This document shows positions 24,282-33,592 of a DNA stretch of 64,000 nt, piece after piece. Position 1 is the stretch's first letter. Each line of letters begins with the position of its first letter. The stretch is from Prosopocoilus inquinatus. Lineage: Eukaryota; Arthropoda; Insecta; Coleoptera; Lucanidae. The stretch spans positions 58,402,713 through 58,466,712 of the forward strand of contig CM069871.1 of the NCBI GenBank assembly GCA_036172665.1, written 5' to 3'. Made by a program: the position numbers and the translations under genes. Below the pieces are notes generated by a model. It worked only from the letters and a program-made list of their open reading frames with translations, did no database searches and was not told where the DNA came from.

Positions 24282-25127
24282 TTACTTTAACTCTTTTAAA
24301 TGAAGTCTTATTGTTCTGATTTCGTTTTGAAAATTGACTAAATTTCTATCTTGGTCTAGTATTTTAATGACGATTTCATCGATGTAGTTGGTATTGATTG
24401 GTAGATAAATGACGTTGTTTACTTTTTCTATTATTCTATAACCTGGAGGTGCTTGAGGAAAGAATATGTGTAGCACGTGATCTTGATTGTTATTATTATA
24501 AGAATTCGTAATTAGATTGCATTCGACGCAAATCGCATTGACTTTAGAAATATTAATAGCAAAATCGGATATGTGTTTTTTATTTGCGCTCAGTTTTCTT
24601 CTGTTAAATCCCAACAGAGGTGCAATAGAATTTGATTTTTCGAAATGTATAATCTTGTTACTTTTTAACTCATACTTCAATGTATTATGATTCGTATTTG
24701 CTTTTAGTACTATGACCTCATCATCATTAGCGGTTGTATTTATATTTCTGTCAGGGAACATAAATTTGGGTGTTATATAAGGATCCTCATTATCTTTATT
24801 GATAACGTTTCCATTTTTCTTTTTTGTAGACAATAATTTATTATTACTACTACTACCTTTTTGATTTTTGAAATTAATTTCAACCAATCGAGACTTTATG
24901 TAGTTTTCGATATCTTCGACTTCATAAGCGCCTTCTGGAATTTCTATAATGTGTTTGTCTATGTAAAATTTATTGTTTGTTTCATCGACGTTGGGAATGG
25001 CATTGTACGAATAAAAATCAATCAGTCCGAGAACGTACGTTTTCTTATTATCTAAAATAATCGGAGGATATATTTGTGCGGTTAAAACGGATTCCTTGCC
25101 CGATAACGTGAACGTATAGAAAGACAT
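24282..25127 (-). CDS. Polinton minor capsid (penton-type) protein
   Basis: 281 residues from the ATG at 25,127; an in-frame TTG eight codons upstream is not a plausible eukaryotic start. The N-terminus MSFYTFTLSGKESV, followed by a proline-rich beta segment (QIYPPIILD) and the IPEGAYEVEDIENYI block, is typical of the insect Polinton minor capsid proteins I know, which have a single jelly-roll penton fold. The middle (about residues 100-120) is Ser/Asn/Lys-rich low complexity. It lies directly upstream of the major capsid gene on the same strand, and its stop codon overlaps the A-run leading the next ORF. Confidence 0.75.
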   Translation of the reverse strand: MSFYTFTLSGKESVLTAQIYPPIILDNKKTYVLGLIDFYSYNAIPNVDETNNKFYIDKHIIEIPEGAYEVEDIENYIKSRLVEINFKNQKGSSSNNKLLSTKKKNGNVINKDNEDPYITPKFMFPDRNINTTANDDEVIVLKANTNHNTLKYELKSNKIIHFEKSNSIAPLLGFNRRKLSANKKHISDFAINISKVNAICVECNLITNSYNNNNQDHVLHIFFPQAPPGYRIIEKVNNVIYLPINTNYIDEIVIKILDQDRNLVNFQNEIRTIRLHLKELK

Positions 25128-25179
25128 TTTTACTAGGTCAACGGTTATCAAGCGAATGAAACACTAAATATGATTTATT

Positions 25180-26034
25180 TTATTTTATTGCATTATTAAG
25201 AAAAGATAAGCACAATTGACCGCAGTTAGAACTGTTATAGGTTTGATATGCATTATGATTATAATTAATTCTACAAGGCTCTTTCGAAATAAAATACGCT
25301 ACAACTTCTACAGGAGGCTTTAAGTTTCCAAAACTATCAAAATAAATAACTTGAGATCCCGTTTTCTTGTACGCCGTCCAATGTGTTCCCGGACCGTTTG
25401 CATTATCCAAGTTAATTATTCCTCTTTCGTTTCCTTTAATTTTTTTAGGTAACTCGTTTCTCATAAATACACCTCTAAAATGAGGAATTTTCAAAATTTT
25501 TGCATATTTTTCCAAATCAATATTAGTCATCGGTTTATTGTGAGGAATTTTTAAAATCTGGCTTTTTTTTACGAGTCCTGGTCTTAAAAAAAGTCCAAGT
25601 CCGGTTTTATGCGGTTTCAAATATAATCCTTTGCCCATTGCTATCGCTTCCATAGATTTATTGTGACGTTGTGATTCTTTCAATTGTTCTTTTGCTGTTC
25701 TCGCTTCGTTTATCGCTTTCACTATGCCGGTAGCACCGCCGGTGAGGGCACCTAAAGCGCTCAAACCGGCGAAAATCGGTATTAAAGGTAACACTCCACC
25801 AGTTTTAGGTACTTTAATTATACGTTTTTTGGGTGATATTATCTTATTTTTAAACTTCTTGGATGAATTTACAGCTACTCTAACTGCTTTACTTAGAGTT
25901 TTTGGTTTTTTTTGAAGCACATGTTTCTGTATTTGCTTTATTACTTTTGAAAGGTTTTCTTTCTTCTTTGTTTTAGTTTTAACACGTAATTTTGTCATCC
26001 TCACTCGTTGAATTTTATTTACACACTGAAACAT
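25180..26034 (-). CDS. Adenovirus-type cysteine protease fused to a basic/hydrophobic N-terminal region
   Basis: 284 residues. The C-terminal half (about 170-284) is a C5-type maturation protease: His218 in GTHW, Asp233 in YFDSFG, Gln264 and Cys271 in NCGQLC. The Gln-Cys spacing of 7 matches adenovirus protease. The first ~75 residues are very Lys-rich. Residues 79-105 form a Gly/Ala-rich hydrophobic segment (PLIPIFAGLSALGALTGG), followed by a helix and a GKGLYLKP motif, reminiscent of minor core or membrane-active proteins of adeno-like viruses. By family knowledge the protease matures capsid proteins; the fused part may be self-cleaved, which is inference. A run of eight A residues precedes the ATG by two bases. 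Confidence 0.9.
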   Translation of the reverse strand: MFQCVNKIQRVRMTKLRVKTKTKKKENLSKVIKQIQKHVLQKKPKTLSKAVRVAVNSSKKFKNKIISPKKRIIKVPKTGGVLPLIPIFAGLSALGALTGGATGIVKAINEARTAKEQLKESQRHNKSMEAIAMGKGLYLKPHKTGLGLFLRPGLVKKSQILKIPHNKPMTNIDLEKYAKILKIPHFRGVFMRNELPKKIKGNERGIINLDNANGPGTHWTAYKKTGSQVIYFDSFGNLKPPVEVVAYFISKEPCRINYNHNAYQTYNSSNCGQLCLSFLNNAIK

Positions 26035-26054
26035 TATTTTTTTCCTTGAAGAAT

Positions 26055-27104
26055 TTATTTCAATATATTATCATATGATTTTGGTTTTTTCTTTTCAACA
26101 TTGTCATCATCAACATCATCATCGATTGATAATTTTCTCTTCAAAGATGTATTTTGTTGTATAACGGGATCACTTGGATTTATTTTAATTTTTTTAAATT
26201 CAAAATCATCGTTATCGTCCGTTTTATCTAATTTTCGTTTTTCACGTCTGGACAGTTTCATTGGACAGTCCTCTACCAAACCTACATCTATTTTTTCAGT
26301 TTTATTTTTGTTCTTTCTTTTTTGATGTGTGATTGGATAGTCATCAATAATATCTACATCCATTTTTTCATCTTCTTCTTCAAGGTTAATTTTAGTTTTG
26401 TTCCTAAGTTTTCGTTTTACAGCCTTCTTTTTCTTCTGTACTAATTCGTTCTTTTTGGTTTCTTGGATTAATTTTTTTTTGTATTCAATATTATCGTTTT
26501 CATTTATTCTCTTTTCATTAATTTTATGCGGTTTCATTGAGAAGTTATCTGTAATATCTACATCTGTTTTATGATGTGCTCGTTCTTTAATGTTCTTTAC
26601 ATTAGGTTTAAGTACCATCTTCTTCTTCTTCTTATCCTTTTGTACTGTATCGTTTTGTGTTAAAACTTTTATACAATATTCAATGTTTTCAACCAGAGAC
26701 TCTGCTGTTTTTCTTGTTTTTTCTAATTTTTTAAAACATTCATTAATAGACTTTTTCGTCGTTAATCCCATTCCCAATTTTAGTTTGGCTTTCATGGCTC
26801 CTGCTACTCCCAATGAAGCGGCTTTTTCACCCCACGAAGCATCCTTGGATCGAAATCTTTCCATTGCTTTCTTATATAATTTATTATCTGCCACGTGTCT
26901 ACGTGCTAAATCTTTTTCTTGAGAATAAGCTTTGTCATGTTCCTTGCATGCCTCATCTAAATCGTTTATACCGATGTCACCGCGTGCCAAGCGTTTATGT
27001 AGTTTAGTACCGGGTCCGCAAAATCTATAAGTAGGTATGTGCATTTCAAAGGGTAAATTATTGATAGCTGAATTTAATAATCCGTCTCCTATATAACACT
27101 TCAC
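26055..27104 (-). CDS. Phospholipase A2-like protein (parvovirus VP1-type domain)
   Basis: About 350 codons. Residues 25-80 hold a calcium-loop motif (FCGPGT) and the catalytic His-Asp pair in EACKEHDKAY, the arrangement of the parvovirus capsid PLA2-like domain used for endosome escape. A Gly/Ala-rich helix follows (AASLGVAGAMKAK), and the remaining ~230 residues are Lys/Asp-rich low complexity. The open frame begins at a GTG (27,104) with a stop just upstream. The first ATG is 20 codons in (27,044), after a conserved-looking GDGLLNSAINNLPFE segment. The start may therefore be mutated, non-AUG, or supplied by an upstream exon. It is divergent to the ATPase gene with under 100 bp between them. 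Confidence 0.82.
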   Translation of the reverse strand: MKCYIGDGLLNSAINNLPFEMHIPTYRFCGPGTKLHKRLARGDIGINDLDEACKEHDKAYSQEKDLARRHVADNKLYKKAMERFRSKDASWGEKAASLGVAGAMKAKLKLGMGLTTKKSINECFKKLEKTRKTAESLVENIEYCIKVLTQNDTVQKDKKKKKMVLKPNVKNIKERAHHKTDVDITDNFSMKPHKINEKRINENDNIEYKKKLIQETKKNELVQKKKKAVKRKLRNKTKINLEEEDEKMDVDIIDDYPITHQKRKNKNKTEKIDVGLVEDCPMKLSRREKRKLDKTDDNDDFEFKKIKINPSDPVIQQNTSLKRKLSIDDDVDDDNVEKKKPKSYDNILK

Positions 27105-27203
27105 TCTAATTTTTTTTTTTTAACAAACGTGATTTCTTAAACGACAACTCTTTAACTGAATATAAATTTAAATGTAAAACTATTTCATAACATTTCTCAT
27201 GTG

Positions 27204-27908
27204 ATGCTCCATCTGTCTAACAATATGAAATTAGTTAAACAAAAAATAACTTTAAAAATAGAAAATAATAGTTTTGAAGATGAACGTTTTAAAAGACACG
27301 GTGTACTATTTCCTGCGACCTTGAGATGTATTATCGTAGGTCCTTCGAATTGTGGAAAGACGAACCTTATCATTAACTTGATCGAACATGAAAACGGTTT
27401 GGCATTTGAAAACGTTTACGTGTACTCGAAATCATTAAATCAACCGAAGTATGTTTATTTACAACAGCTATTGAAGCCGATCAAAGGCATCGGTTATTTT
27501 GCGTACAGTGCAGGTGAGAACATACTTCCACCTTCACAAGCGAAACCTAATTCGATTTTTATTTTCGACGATGTTGCATGCAACAATCAAGACATAATTA
27601 GAGAATATTTTAGTATGGGTAGACATAATTACATAGATTCGTTTTATCTCTCTCAAACGTATGCCAAAGTGCAAAAACATTTGATTAGAGACAATGCTAA
27701 TGCTCTCATACTTTTCAAGCAAGATGACCTAAATTTAAAACACGTTTACAACGATCACGTTGGCACTGACATGAATTTCGATAAATTTAAAAATATTTGT
27801 TCTCTCTGTTGGGGAAGCGGTCCGTACGAATTTGTAACTATTTTTAAAGATAATCGCATGGATGATGGAAGATACAGGAAAGGATTTGATCAGTATATAT
27901 ATCTCTGA
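27204..27908 (+). CDS. Genome-packaging ATPase (FtsK/HerA, A32-like)
   Basis: 234 residues from the ATG at 27,204; the GTG one codon earlier is discounted. Walker A is GPSNCGKT (about residues 46-53) and Walker B is IFIFDD (Asp122, Asp123). A Gln in the SQTYAKV segment fits the sensor position. By family knowledge this motor packages DNA into preformed capsids in Polintons, adenovirus-like and pox-like viruses. It starts the plus-strand gene block and is followed 58 bp later by the conserved acidic protein. Confidence 0.93.
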   Translation: MLHLSNNMKLVKQKITLKIENNSFEDERFKRHGVLFPATLRCIIVGPSNCGKTNLIINLIEHENGLAFENVYVYSKSLNQPKYVYLQQLLKPIKGIGYFAYSAGENILPPSQAKPNSIFIFDDVACNNQDIIREYFSMGRHNYIDSFYLSQTYAKVQKHLIRDNANALILFKQDDLNLKHVYNDHVGTDMNFDKFKNICSLCWGSGPYEFVTIFKDNRMDDGRYRKGFDQYIYL

Positions 27909-27966
27909 TGAACTTATATTGTAGTTATTAAGGTTTGAAATATCATACGAACCGTTACTTCTCAAG

Positions 27967-28974
27967 ATGACCGATAAATGTATGAAACAAAAACTTTTGT
28001 TAAAACGTAAAAATATTCGAGACAAATTAAATTATTTAAAACATGGTGAATTAACCAAAGAAAAGACGTTTGAACCTATTACCAAACATTTGAAAAATAT
28101 CGAAAGCAAATTACAACCAAGAAACGAAAATGAATTATCCAACATCCACGTAAAACCTTCAACCTCTCAGCAAGAACAACAACAACAACAACAACTACAT
28201 GATTTTACGACTCCCAAACAATATGATTTTGCAACTCCAAAAAGATTTTCTTCTATAAGAAAACGTAAACCATCAGTGATGGATTTTAACGAAGATGAAG
28301 CTGACGAATCGGAAAGATTTAAAGAATCTATTTTAGAAAGTGTTGAATCGGATGAAGAGGAAGATTCACGATTTAAGGGTCTCGATGAGAAAGCCTATGT
28401 CGATTATTTAGATCAGTATCATCCCTTACCTAGAAAATACATCAATGATATGTACACAGACGATGAAAATAAAGAATTTGATCATAAATATGGAGTGAGA
28501 CTCGATAAAAGTACTGAAAACTTAAGAATCGGTGACTCATCATTAAATCTCGATGGAGCTGACATAATTGTTAAAAATAGAAGGTACAAAGGTACTCCAG
28601 GATTATATGAGTTACTGTTTAAAAAATTCCCCGAGAATTACACCAAAGAAGATACTAAAAATTATAAACAAATCATTCTTAGGACTAATACTCATCGACG
28701 ACATTATAAATCGAATAAACAAGTAGATGGCAGTAAAATGCAAAAGTATAAAAATATTGTAGCTCCTTTAATTAACAACAGTAATAGTACAGGTAGTGGA
28801 TTGTTGATGCAAGCAACCGATAATAAAATCGATTACGTACATTGGAATGATCCAAATGAGCTTGTTGAAAGGTTAAGATTATTGTTAGCATCACAAGCGG
28901 CCGGTAATACGAGCCACACGAATGAAATAAATTCAATAATAGAGGAACTAAGAGAAGCTCGTATCATCAGGTAA
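27967..28974 (+). CDS. Conserved Polinton protein of unknown function (possibly DUF8207-like)
   Basis: 335 residues from an ATG. The N-terminal ~50 residues are a basic helix, followed by a Gln run (CAA/CAG repeat near 28,170) and an acidic middle (ESDEEEDSRF). The C-terminal region carries the block KYGVRL..LRIGDSSL..GADIIVKNRRYKGTPGLYELLF, then a basic segment. I associate the RYKGTPGLYELL motif with a domain widespread in insect Polintons, but cannot state its biochemical role. It lies between the ATPase and the integrase, 10 bp before the latter, so co-expression is likely. Confidence 0.8.
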   Translation: MTDKCMKQKLLLKRKNIRDKLNYLKHGELTKEKTFEPITKHLKNIESKLQPRNENELSNIHVKPSTSQQEQQQQQQLHDFTTPKQYDFATPKRFSSIRKRKPSVMDFNEDEADESERFKESILESVESDEEEDSRFKGLDEKAYVDYLDQYHPLPRKYINDMYTDDENKEFDHKYGVRLDKSTENLRIGDSSLNLDGADIIVKNRRYKGTPGLYELLFKKFPENYTKEDTKNYKQIILRTNTHRRHYKSNKQVDGSKMQKYKNIVAPLINNSNSTGSGLLMQATDNKIDYVHWNDPNELVERLRLLLASQAAGNTSHTNEINSIIEELREARIIR

Positions 28975-28984
28975 AGAAAAAAAG

Positions 28985-29923
28985 ATGGTGAATCTAATTA
29001 CAGACGCTAAAAAACAAGTAGTAGATGAAATTCACAAACCTGCAAGAATTAATTTTCAAAGGCGTAAAGTCATAATTAAATCTTTGAACGATCTGTATCA
29101 AGCCGACCTGGTGGAAATGATTCCTTACGCTAAGGAAAATAACGGTTATAAATACATATTGATCGTGATTAATTGCTTTTCAAAATACGTTTGGGCGTTC
29201 CCTTTGAAGAATAAATCCGGATCCGAAGTCAGCAATGCCATGGAAAAGGTATTTAACGAACAGTCACCTAATAATCTTCAGACGGACTTGGGAAAGGAGT
29301 TTTTTAATCAAGAATTCAAGAAATTAATGAAAAAATACAACGTTAACCATTATAATGTGTTCAGCGAGAAAAAGGCATCGATAGTAGAGCGAGTAAATCG
29401 AACAATCAAGAACGATATGTTTAAAAACTTTAACCTACAAGGCAACTACAAATGGATAAATTTATTAAAACGTGTCGTGGAAAAATACAACAACAAAAAG
29501 CACAGAACAATAGGCATGAAGCCGATCGAAGTCGGAAAGGAAAACGAACAAGAATTGTTGAATACCGTGTACAACAAAGTTAAATTAGTTGACTTTAAAA
29601 GTAAAAAATTCAATGTCGGTGATTACGTACGTATTTCTAAAATTAGAGGAATCTTCGATAAGTCATATATGCCTAATTGGTCAACGGAGATTTTCACGAT
29701 TCGAAAAGTACAACTCACAAATCCGATTACTTATTTATTAAAAGACACAACCGGAAGTGACATATCAGGAGGATTTTATAAAGAACAATTACAAAAAGTA
29801 AAATATCCAGACGTTTATCTCGTGGAAAAAGTTTTAAAAAGAAATAAAAATAAAGTGTTCGTGAAATGGTTAGGTTTTGATAAGACACATAACAGCTGGA
29901 TAGATAAAAATAACATTGCATAA
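28985..29923 (+). CDS. int: Retrovirus-type integrase with C-terminal chromodomain
   Basis: 312 residues from an ATG. An RNase-H-fold catalytic core has Asp41 (YQADLVEM), Asp101 (LQTDLGKEF) and Glu135 (SIVERVNR), a D,D-33-E arrangement. A basic SH3-like region follows, then a C-terminal chromodomain (about residues 275-312: VYLVEKVL..VKWLGF..NSWID). A classic HHCC zinc finger is not evident at the N-terminus. By established Polinton biology it integrates the linear element and creates the 6-bp duplication; the chromodomain probably guides it to modified chromatin, which is inference. Confidence 0.95.
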   Translation: MVNLITDAKKQVVDEIHKPARINFQRRKVIIKSLNDLYQADLVEMIPYAKENNGYKYILIVINCFSKYVWAFPLKNKSGSEVSNAMEKVFNEQSPNNLQTDLGKEFFNQEFKKLMKKYNVNHYNVFSEKKASIVERVNRTIKNDMFKNFNLQGNYKWINLLKRVVEKYNNKKHRTIGMKPIEVGKENEQELLNTVYNKVKLVDFKSKKFNVGDYVRISKIRGIFDKSYMPNWSTEIFTIRKVQLTNPITYLLKDTTGSDISGGFYKEQLQKVKYPDVYLVEKVLKRNKNKVFVKWLGFDKTHNSWIDKNNIA

Positions 29924-30296
29924 GATGGCAAGGAGGAGACAATTACAAGAGAGAATGTAAAGAAAAGTTTTAAAAAGAATTGTAGAAAGGTTTTATATTT
30001 ATTCAAAAAGAAAAACAGTTTAATAAAATAATTTATAAATGACTAGCTCTTTTATTTACTTGTTTATAGGTATATAATAGGTTTTAATCATATACATAAT
30101 AGTTATAAATAAAAACAATATCATATAATGATGAAATACTAAAGAAGATAAGAGTAACATCCTTGTATGTATGTATAGTGGGGGGGAAATTGTACCTATA
30201 TAAACGTTTCTACAACCGTAATCTAACCACTAAAGAAAAAGAAACGAAGCATTAATTATTTTGCTTTAATTATTTCTTTTATTCAAATTATATAAA
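29924..30296. promoter_or_regulatory. Intergenic region with TATA box upstream of the interrupted gene
   Basis: 373 bp without an ORF. TATATAA lies at 30,197-30,203, about 95 bp before the next ATG, and follows a G-run (30,179-30,186). It is a plausible promoter for the gene starting at 30,297. Confidence 0.55.
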
Positions 30297-30729
30297 ATGT
30301 ATATAATTGATCTACAAGGATTCCAATATCAAGAAAGTGAATTTATTATAAGAGAGGTGGCGATCTACGATGTAAATGGTAAGATGATGCATCACTCTTT
30401 AGTGTCAACACCACAGAAGAAGTCTTGGTTCTGTGAAGAATTAATCCGTCACATCGATTGGCAAACTAGGAAACTTCATGGGTTAAATTGGAATACTTCA
30501 AACGACTATTATCATATACCGCAGGAAAATATTGGCATTTACATCAAAAGCCTAATAGGAAATGGAATTGTATTGGTCAAGGGACTTAACAAGAAGCAAG
30601 TGTTAAGTAAATTTTTAAATAATAACATTATTGATTTAGATCAATTTAATTGTCCTAATTTGAAAAAGTTGAAACTTACAAAAAATTACATAAAAACTCA
30701 TTGTAACCTGCATGAAATTAATACATTAA

Positions 30730-30733
30730 ATTG
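30730..30733. repeat. LTR-retrotransposon target duplication, left (ATTG)
   Basis: ATTG precedes the LTR start TGTCACG and is repeated at 42,221-42,224 after the LTR end GTGACA. Four bp is usual for gypsy-type integrases. Confidence 0.93.
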
Positions 30734-31114
30734 TGTCACGAAGGGTGCTTTTGTTAATTTAAACACTCTGTATATACATGTTAAATATTGCGGTACGGTG
30801 GGGCACACTTTGCTGAGTCGCCAATATCGGAATGAGCGCTCGATCGCGTCTTCGATCGGAGCGGGGGACTATTCGCTGGGCAAGGGCGACTCAGGAACGT
30901 GGGTCTTCCGGAGATTGGGTTGGTTGTGCCAAATAAACGTGATACTCAGTGAGTGGGCTTTTCCTGGACCCCTTTACCCTCATACCAGCTTCAGGCGACC
31001 CCAAGAAGGCCGGTAAGTCGATCCAATTTTTAAACGGCAAAACGGTTCCTTTACCACTGAGCTACCCCCTCATTTTTATGATAGCATCGCCGCTACCCCG
31101 GAGCGAGCGTGACA
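30734..31114 (+). repeat. 5' LTR (381 bp)
   Basis: Starts TGTCACGAAG and ends GAGCGTGACA, the same as 41,840-42,220 by block-by-block reading. It contains AATAAA at 30,932-30,937 and a strong splice-donor consensus GTAAGT at 31,013-31,018. Confidence 0.97.
31013..31018 (+). promoter_or_regulatory. Candidate splice donor for subgenomic env RNA
   Basis: CCG followed by GTAAGT in the LTR downstream of the poly(A) signal, a near-consensus donor. Acceptors of the form TTTTATTTTTAG occur just before the env ATG (about 39,013-39,026). Errantivirus env is made from a spliced RNA; use of these sites here is inference. Confidence 0.4.
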
Positions 31115-31798
31115 GTGGTGGAGGCGCCTCTTTGCGCGATAATTTGAGTAGAAGTAACGTTTAACATTAATTGGGTCGGGACACGTAGTCAACTCGTTAG
31201 GGTGCGGTCACTTGAAATACCTCGTGTGTTTTAGGCAAAAGCGGTCACAGTTTATGATATATTTTTTTAAATACAATTAGAGAATCCAGCCCGCTAATTA
31301 TAAATACCTTTCCTTTTTCTTATCTAAATAATGCGTTGATCAAAAAACTGCCACTTTGCCATTTATAAGAGCTATAGGTCGTTCAAACCAACAACGCAAC
31401 GGTATGAATTGATAACCAAATATTAATTTTTAAATAAATACGGTGTCCAATATTAACAAAAATTATTAAATAAAAAGGAATACGTGTGCGGTAATTATTT
31501 AATTGCACGTACCGCGGAAGTTCACTGAACAGGTGTATTGTGACACGTTGCTGTGTCAGACGATTTTAAATAGGTAACAATTAAAATCGTATACGATAAA
31601 AATGTGCAAATGTAAGGCACTATAGTAAGGTGCTTATTGCGGTCTATAAAAAGCCTAATAATAAAAAGGGCCCAAAGAGACAAAATAAATATTAGCGTAC
31701 ACAAAGATGCTTCTAATAAACATAATATTTAATTATCGGAACATTAATTAAGGCGGACGGAATAATCTCGGGTAAATTTAATAACGTTTGATACATAA
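31115..31798 (+). other. Untranslated leader with possible primer-binding site
   Basis: 684 bp between the LTR and the gag ATG. TGGAGGCGCC begins at 31,119, four bases past the LTR. It resembles, but does not clearly match, the complement of a tRNA 3' end, so the primer is undetermined. No ORF here is supported. Confidence 0.5.
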
Positions 31799-33583
31799 AT
31801 GGCTGAAGGACCCAGAACAAGGCTAAGGAGCAAAGACGACGAAAAAGTCGAGAATTTAATAAAGGAAAAAAAGAAGCCAGAAATTCACGTAACATTAGAT
31901 AAACACGCTTTTTTCCCGCTAGCGAGGAGCACATTGACACCACGATCGCCGCCAGCAGGTCGAAAAAATTTACAAATAACATTAGGCAGCGAAGAAGACT
32001 TAACAATTTTGGAAGATAAAAATGACAAAACAGAGACACTAGAACAAACACCCGCGATTACCACGCCTAACAGAGGTCAGCAGACTCAAGTCAGTCCGAA
32101 CCCACACCAATTTCGGACATTGAAACAAGTCTTACATCAAGAAAACCAGCGGCAAATTCTAAATCCCGGTCCAATACCCGATCCCCCCACTTGGCCAGAA
32201 CGACTGAGCACAGAGACAACAATTAAACCGAAATCCTTAGCGGAATCGATAATGGAACAAAGAGAAAAAATACTGGAAACGCGCGTTGCGCCATCAGCAG
32301 ATGATACGTTCTTACGAAAAGGAGCAATTCCGAAACAAAATAATATCGTACAGAGGAAACAATTGGAACCTAATAACGGAAAATTGAAGCAAAACCCGGA
32401 AATCCACGAATTTAATTCGAAGGAACCTAATTGGACGAGTAGAAATAAATCAATTAGTATGTTTTATAACACACGTAAATCAGTGGCGCCAAAATTTTCG
32501 AAACCACCAGCTTTTAATCCGCAGGAAGATGATCCTATGACTTTCTTGAAAAAATATAAAGTTGTAGCCAAAATGAACGGTTGGGACGAATTGGAACAGC
32601 TGGGATATTTGGAAAATTCTTTGGAAGGTAGTGCACTTTCCTGGTTTGAAAATTTGATAAGAAATAATCCAGAGGCCGATTGGGATTGGACAATAAAAAA
32701 GTTCAAAGATAAATTTTTAGGTCCCAATTTCGAATTTAAATTGCAAGAAAAATTAATTATTCGGAAACAACGAACAAACGAAAGCTTAACGGACTTTTTT
32801 TATTCATTTATAGAAATCTGTAACGATTATAATCCGAAAATGCCCGAAAGAGAAATACTACAACGCTTGATGGCGGGATTATTACCCTACTATAGACATA
32901 TGGTATGCATAAAGTGTCCAACAAGTTTAAAAGATTTAGAACATTTTATGGACACCATAGAAGAGACAGAAAAGGAAGGGAAGACAATTCTGCATAAGGA
33001 CGTGGGGAAAAATCCCGAAGATGAGAATCACGGCTATGACCTACGAAGATCGGACATAAGACAAGATCAGTCGGAAACAATGGGCATAATAAATAAATTA
33101 ATCGACAAATTGACTGTTGACCGAAAAGAAGACGCCTTTAGAGATCGAAAGGGGGATTCTGTTTACTACAATGCCAGAAGAAAACTCGAGCATACAAAAT
33201 TTGGAGAGGATGACAAAAAGAATAATTTTCATTTGACAGGAATCAAAAACCAAAAGCATTATCAACGAACTTCAAACATCTTTAATTGCCAAATTTGTGG
33301 TTACGCTGGTCATATGGCCAGAAATTGTAGAAAATTGACTCCAAGAAGAGGGTATAACAATGACAACAATAAAGAAGCGAGATCAGTGAACGTCCCGACA
33401 TGTCAATGGTGTAATACAAGAGGACACACAGCGTCAACATGTAGAAAATTAGTAGCAGGAAGGCAAATTCCCAATAATCCACTGAACAGAGAGGGGCAAT
33501 GCGTAATTAAGAAAGGATACGATTATGGCAGAAAGATGAATAATAATTTAAATGGTACAGGACAGAGCACGAAAAGGCCCTGA
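31799..33583 (+). CDS. gag: Gag polyprotein with two zinc knuckles
   Basis: 594 residues from ATG. The N-terminal third is charged and Pro-rich. Residues ~220-400 look like a gypsy-type capsid region (DPMTFLKKYK.., LEGSALSWFENL, LREKLIIRKQ-like segment, LMAGLLPYYR). Two CX2CX4HX4C zinc knuckles sit at Cys497-Cys510 and Cys535-Cys548, giving RNA binding and packaging. The TGA stop at 33,581-33,583 lies in the loop of a predicted hairpin that follows a slippery heptamer, so Pol is probably made by -1 frameshifting. Confidence 0.93.
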   Translation: MAEGPRTRLRSKDDEKVENLIKEKKKPEIHVTLDKHAFFPLARSTLTPRSPPAGRKNLQITLGSEEDLTILEDKNDKTETLEQTPAITTPNRGQQTQVSPNPHQFRTLKQVLHQENQRQILNPGPIPDPPTWPERLSTETTIKPKSLAESIMEQREKILETRVAPSADDTFLRKGAIPKQNNIVQRKQLEPNNGKLKQNPEIHEFNSKEPNWTSRNKSISMFYNTRKSVAPKFSKPPAFNPQEDDPMTFLKKYKVVAKMNGWDELEQLGYLENSLEGSALSWFENLIRNNPEADWDWTIKKFKDKFLGPNFEFKLQEKLIIRKQRTNESLTDFFYSFIEICNDYNPKMPEREILQRLMAGLLPYYRHMVCIKCPTSLKDLEHFMDTIEETEKEGKTILHKDVGKNPEDENHGYDLRRSDIRQDQSETMGIINKLIDKLTVDRKEDAFRDRKGDSVYYNARRKLEHTKFGEDDKKNNFHLTGIKNQKHYQRTSNIFNCQICGYAGHMARNCRKLTPRRGYNNDNNKEARSVNVPTCQWCNTRGHTASTCRKLVAGRQIPNNPLNREGQCVIKKGYDYGRKMNNNLNGTGQSTKRP

Positions 33584-33592
33584 ACTCTGTCC
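33547..33592 (+). promoter_or_regulatory. -1 ribosomal frameshift signal at the gag-pol overlap
   Basis: The heptamer T TTA AAT (33,547-33,553) is in the gag reading phase and fits the X XXY YYZ rule. After a 6-nt spacer, GGACAGAG (33,560-33,567) pairs perfectly with CTCTGTCC (33,585-33,592). The pol frame opens exactly at 33,547, just after an in-frame TAA (33,544-33,546), and the gag stop lies in the loop. All three elements of a classical -1 signal are therefore present. Confidence 0.85.

Noticed and set aside
30734..31016. Continuation of the Polinton ORF into the LTR as a 239-codon protein
   Set aside because: The extra 93 codons are LTR sequence and recur at 41,840-42,122; an artefact of insertion.
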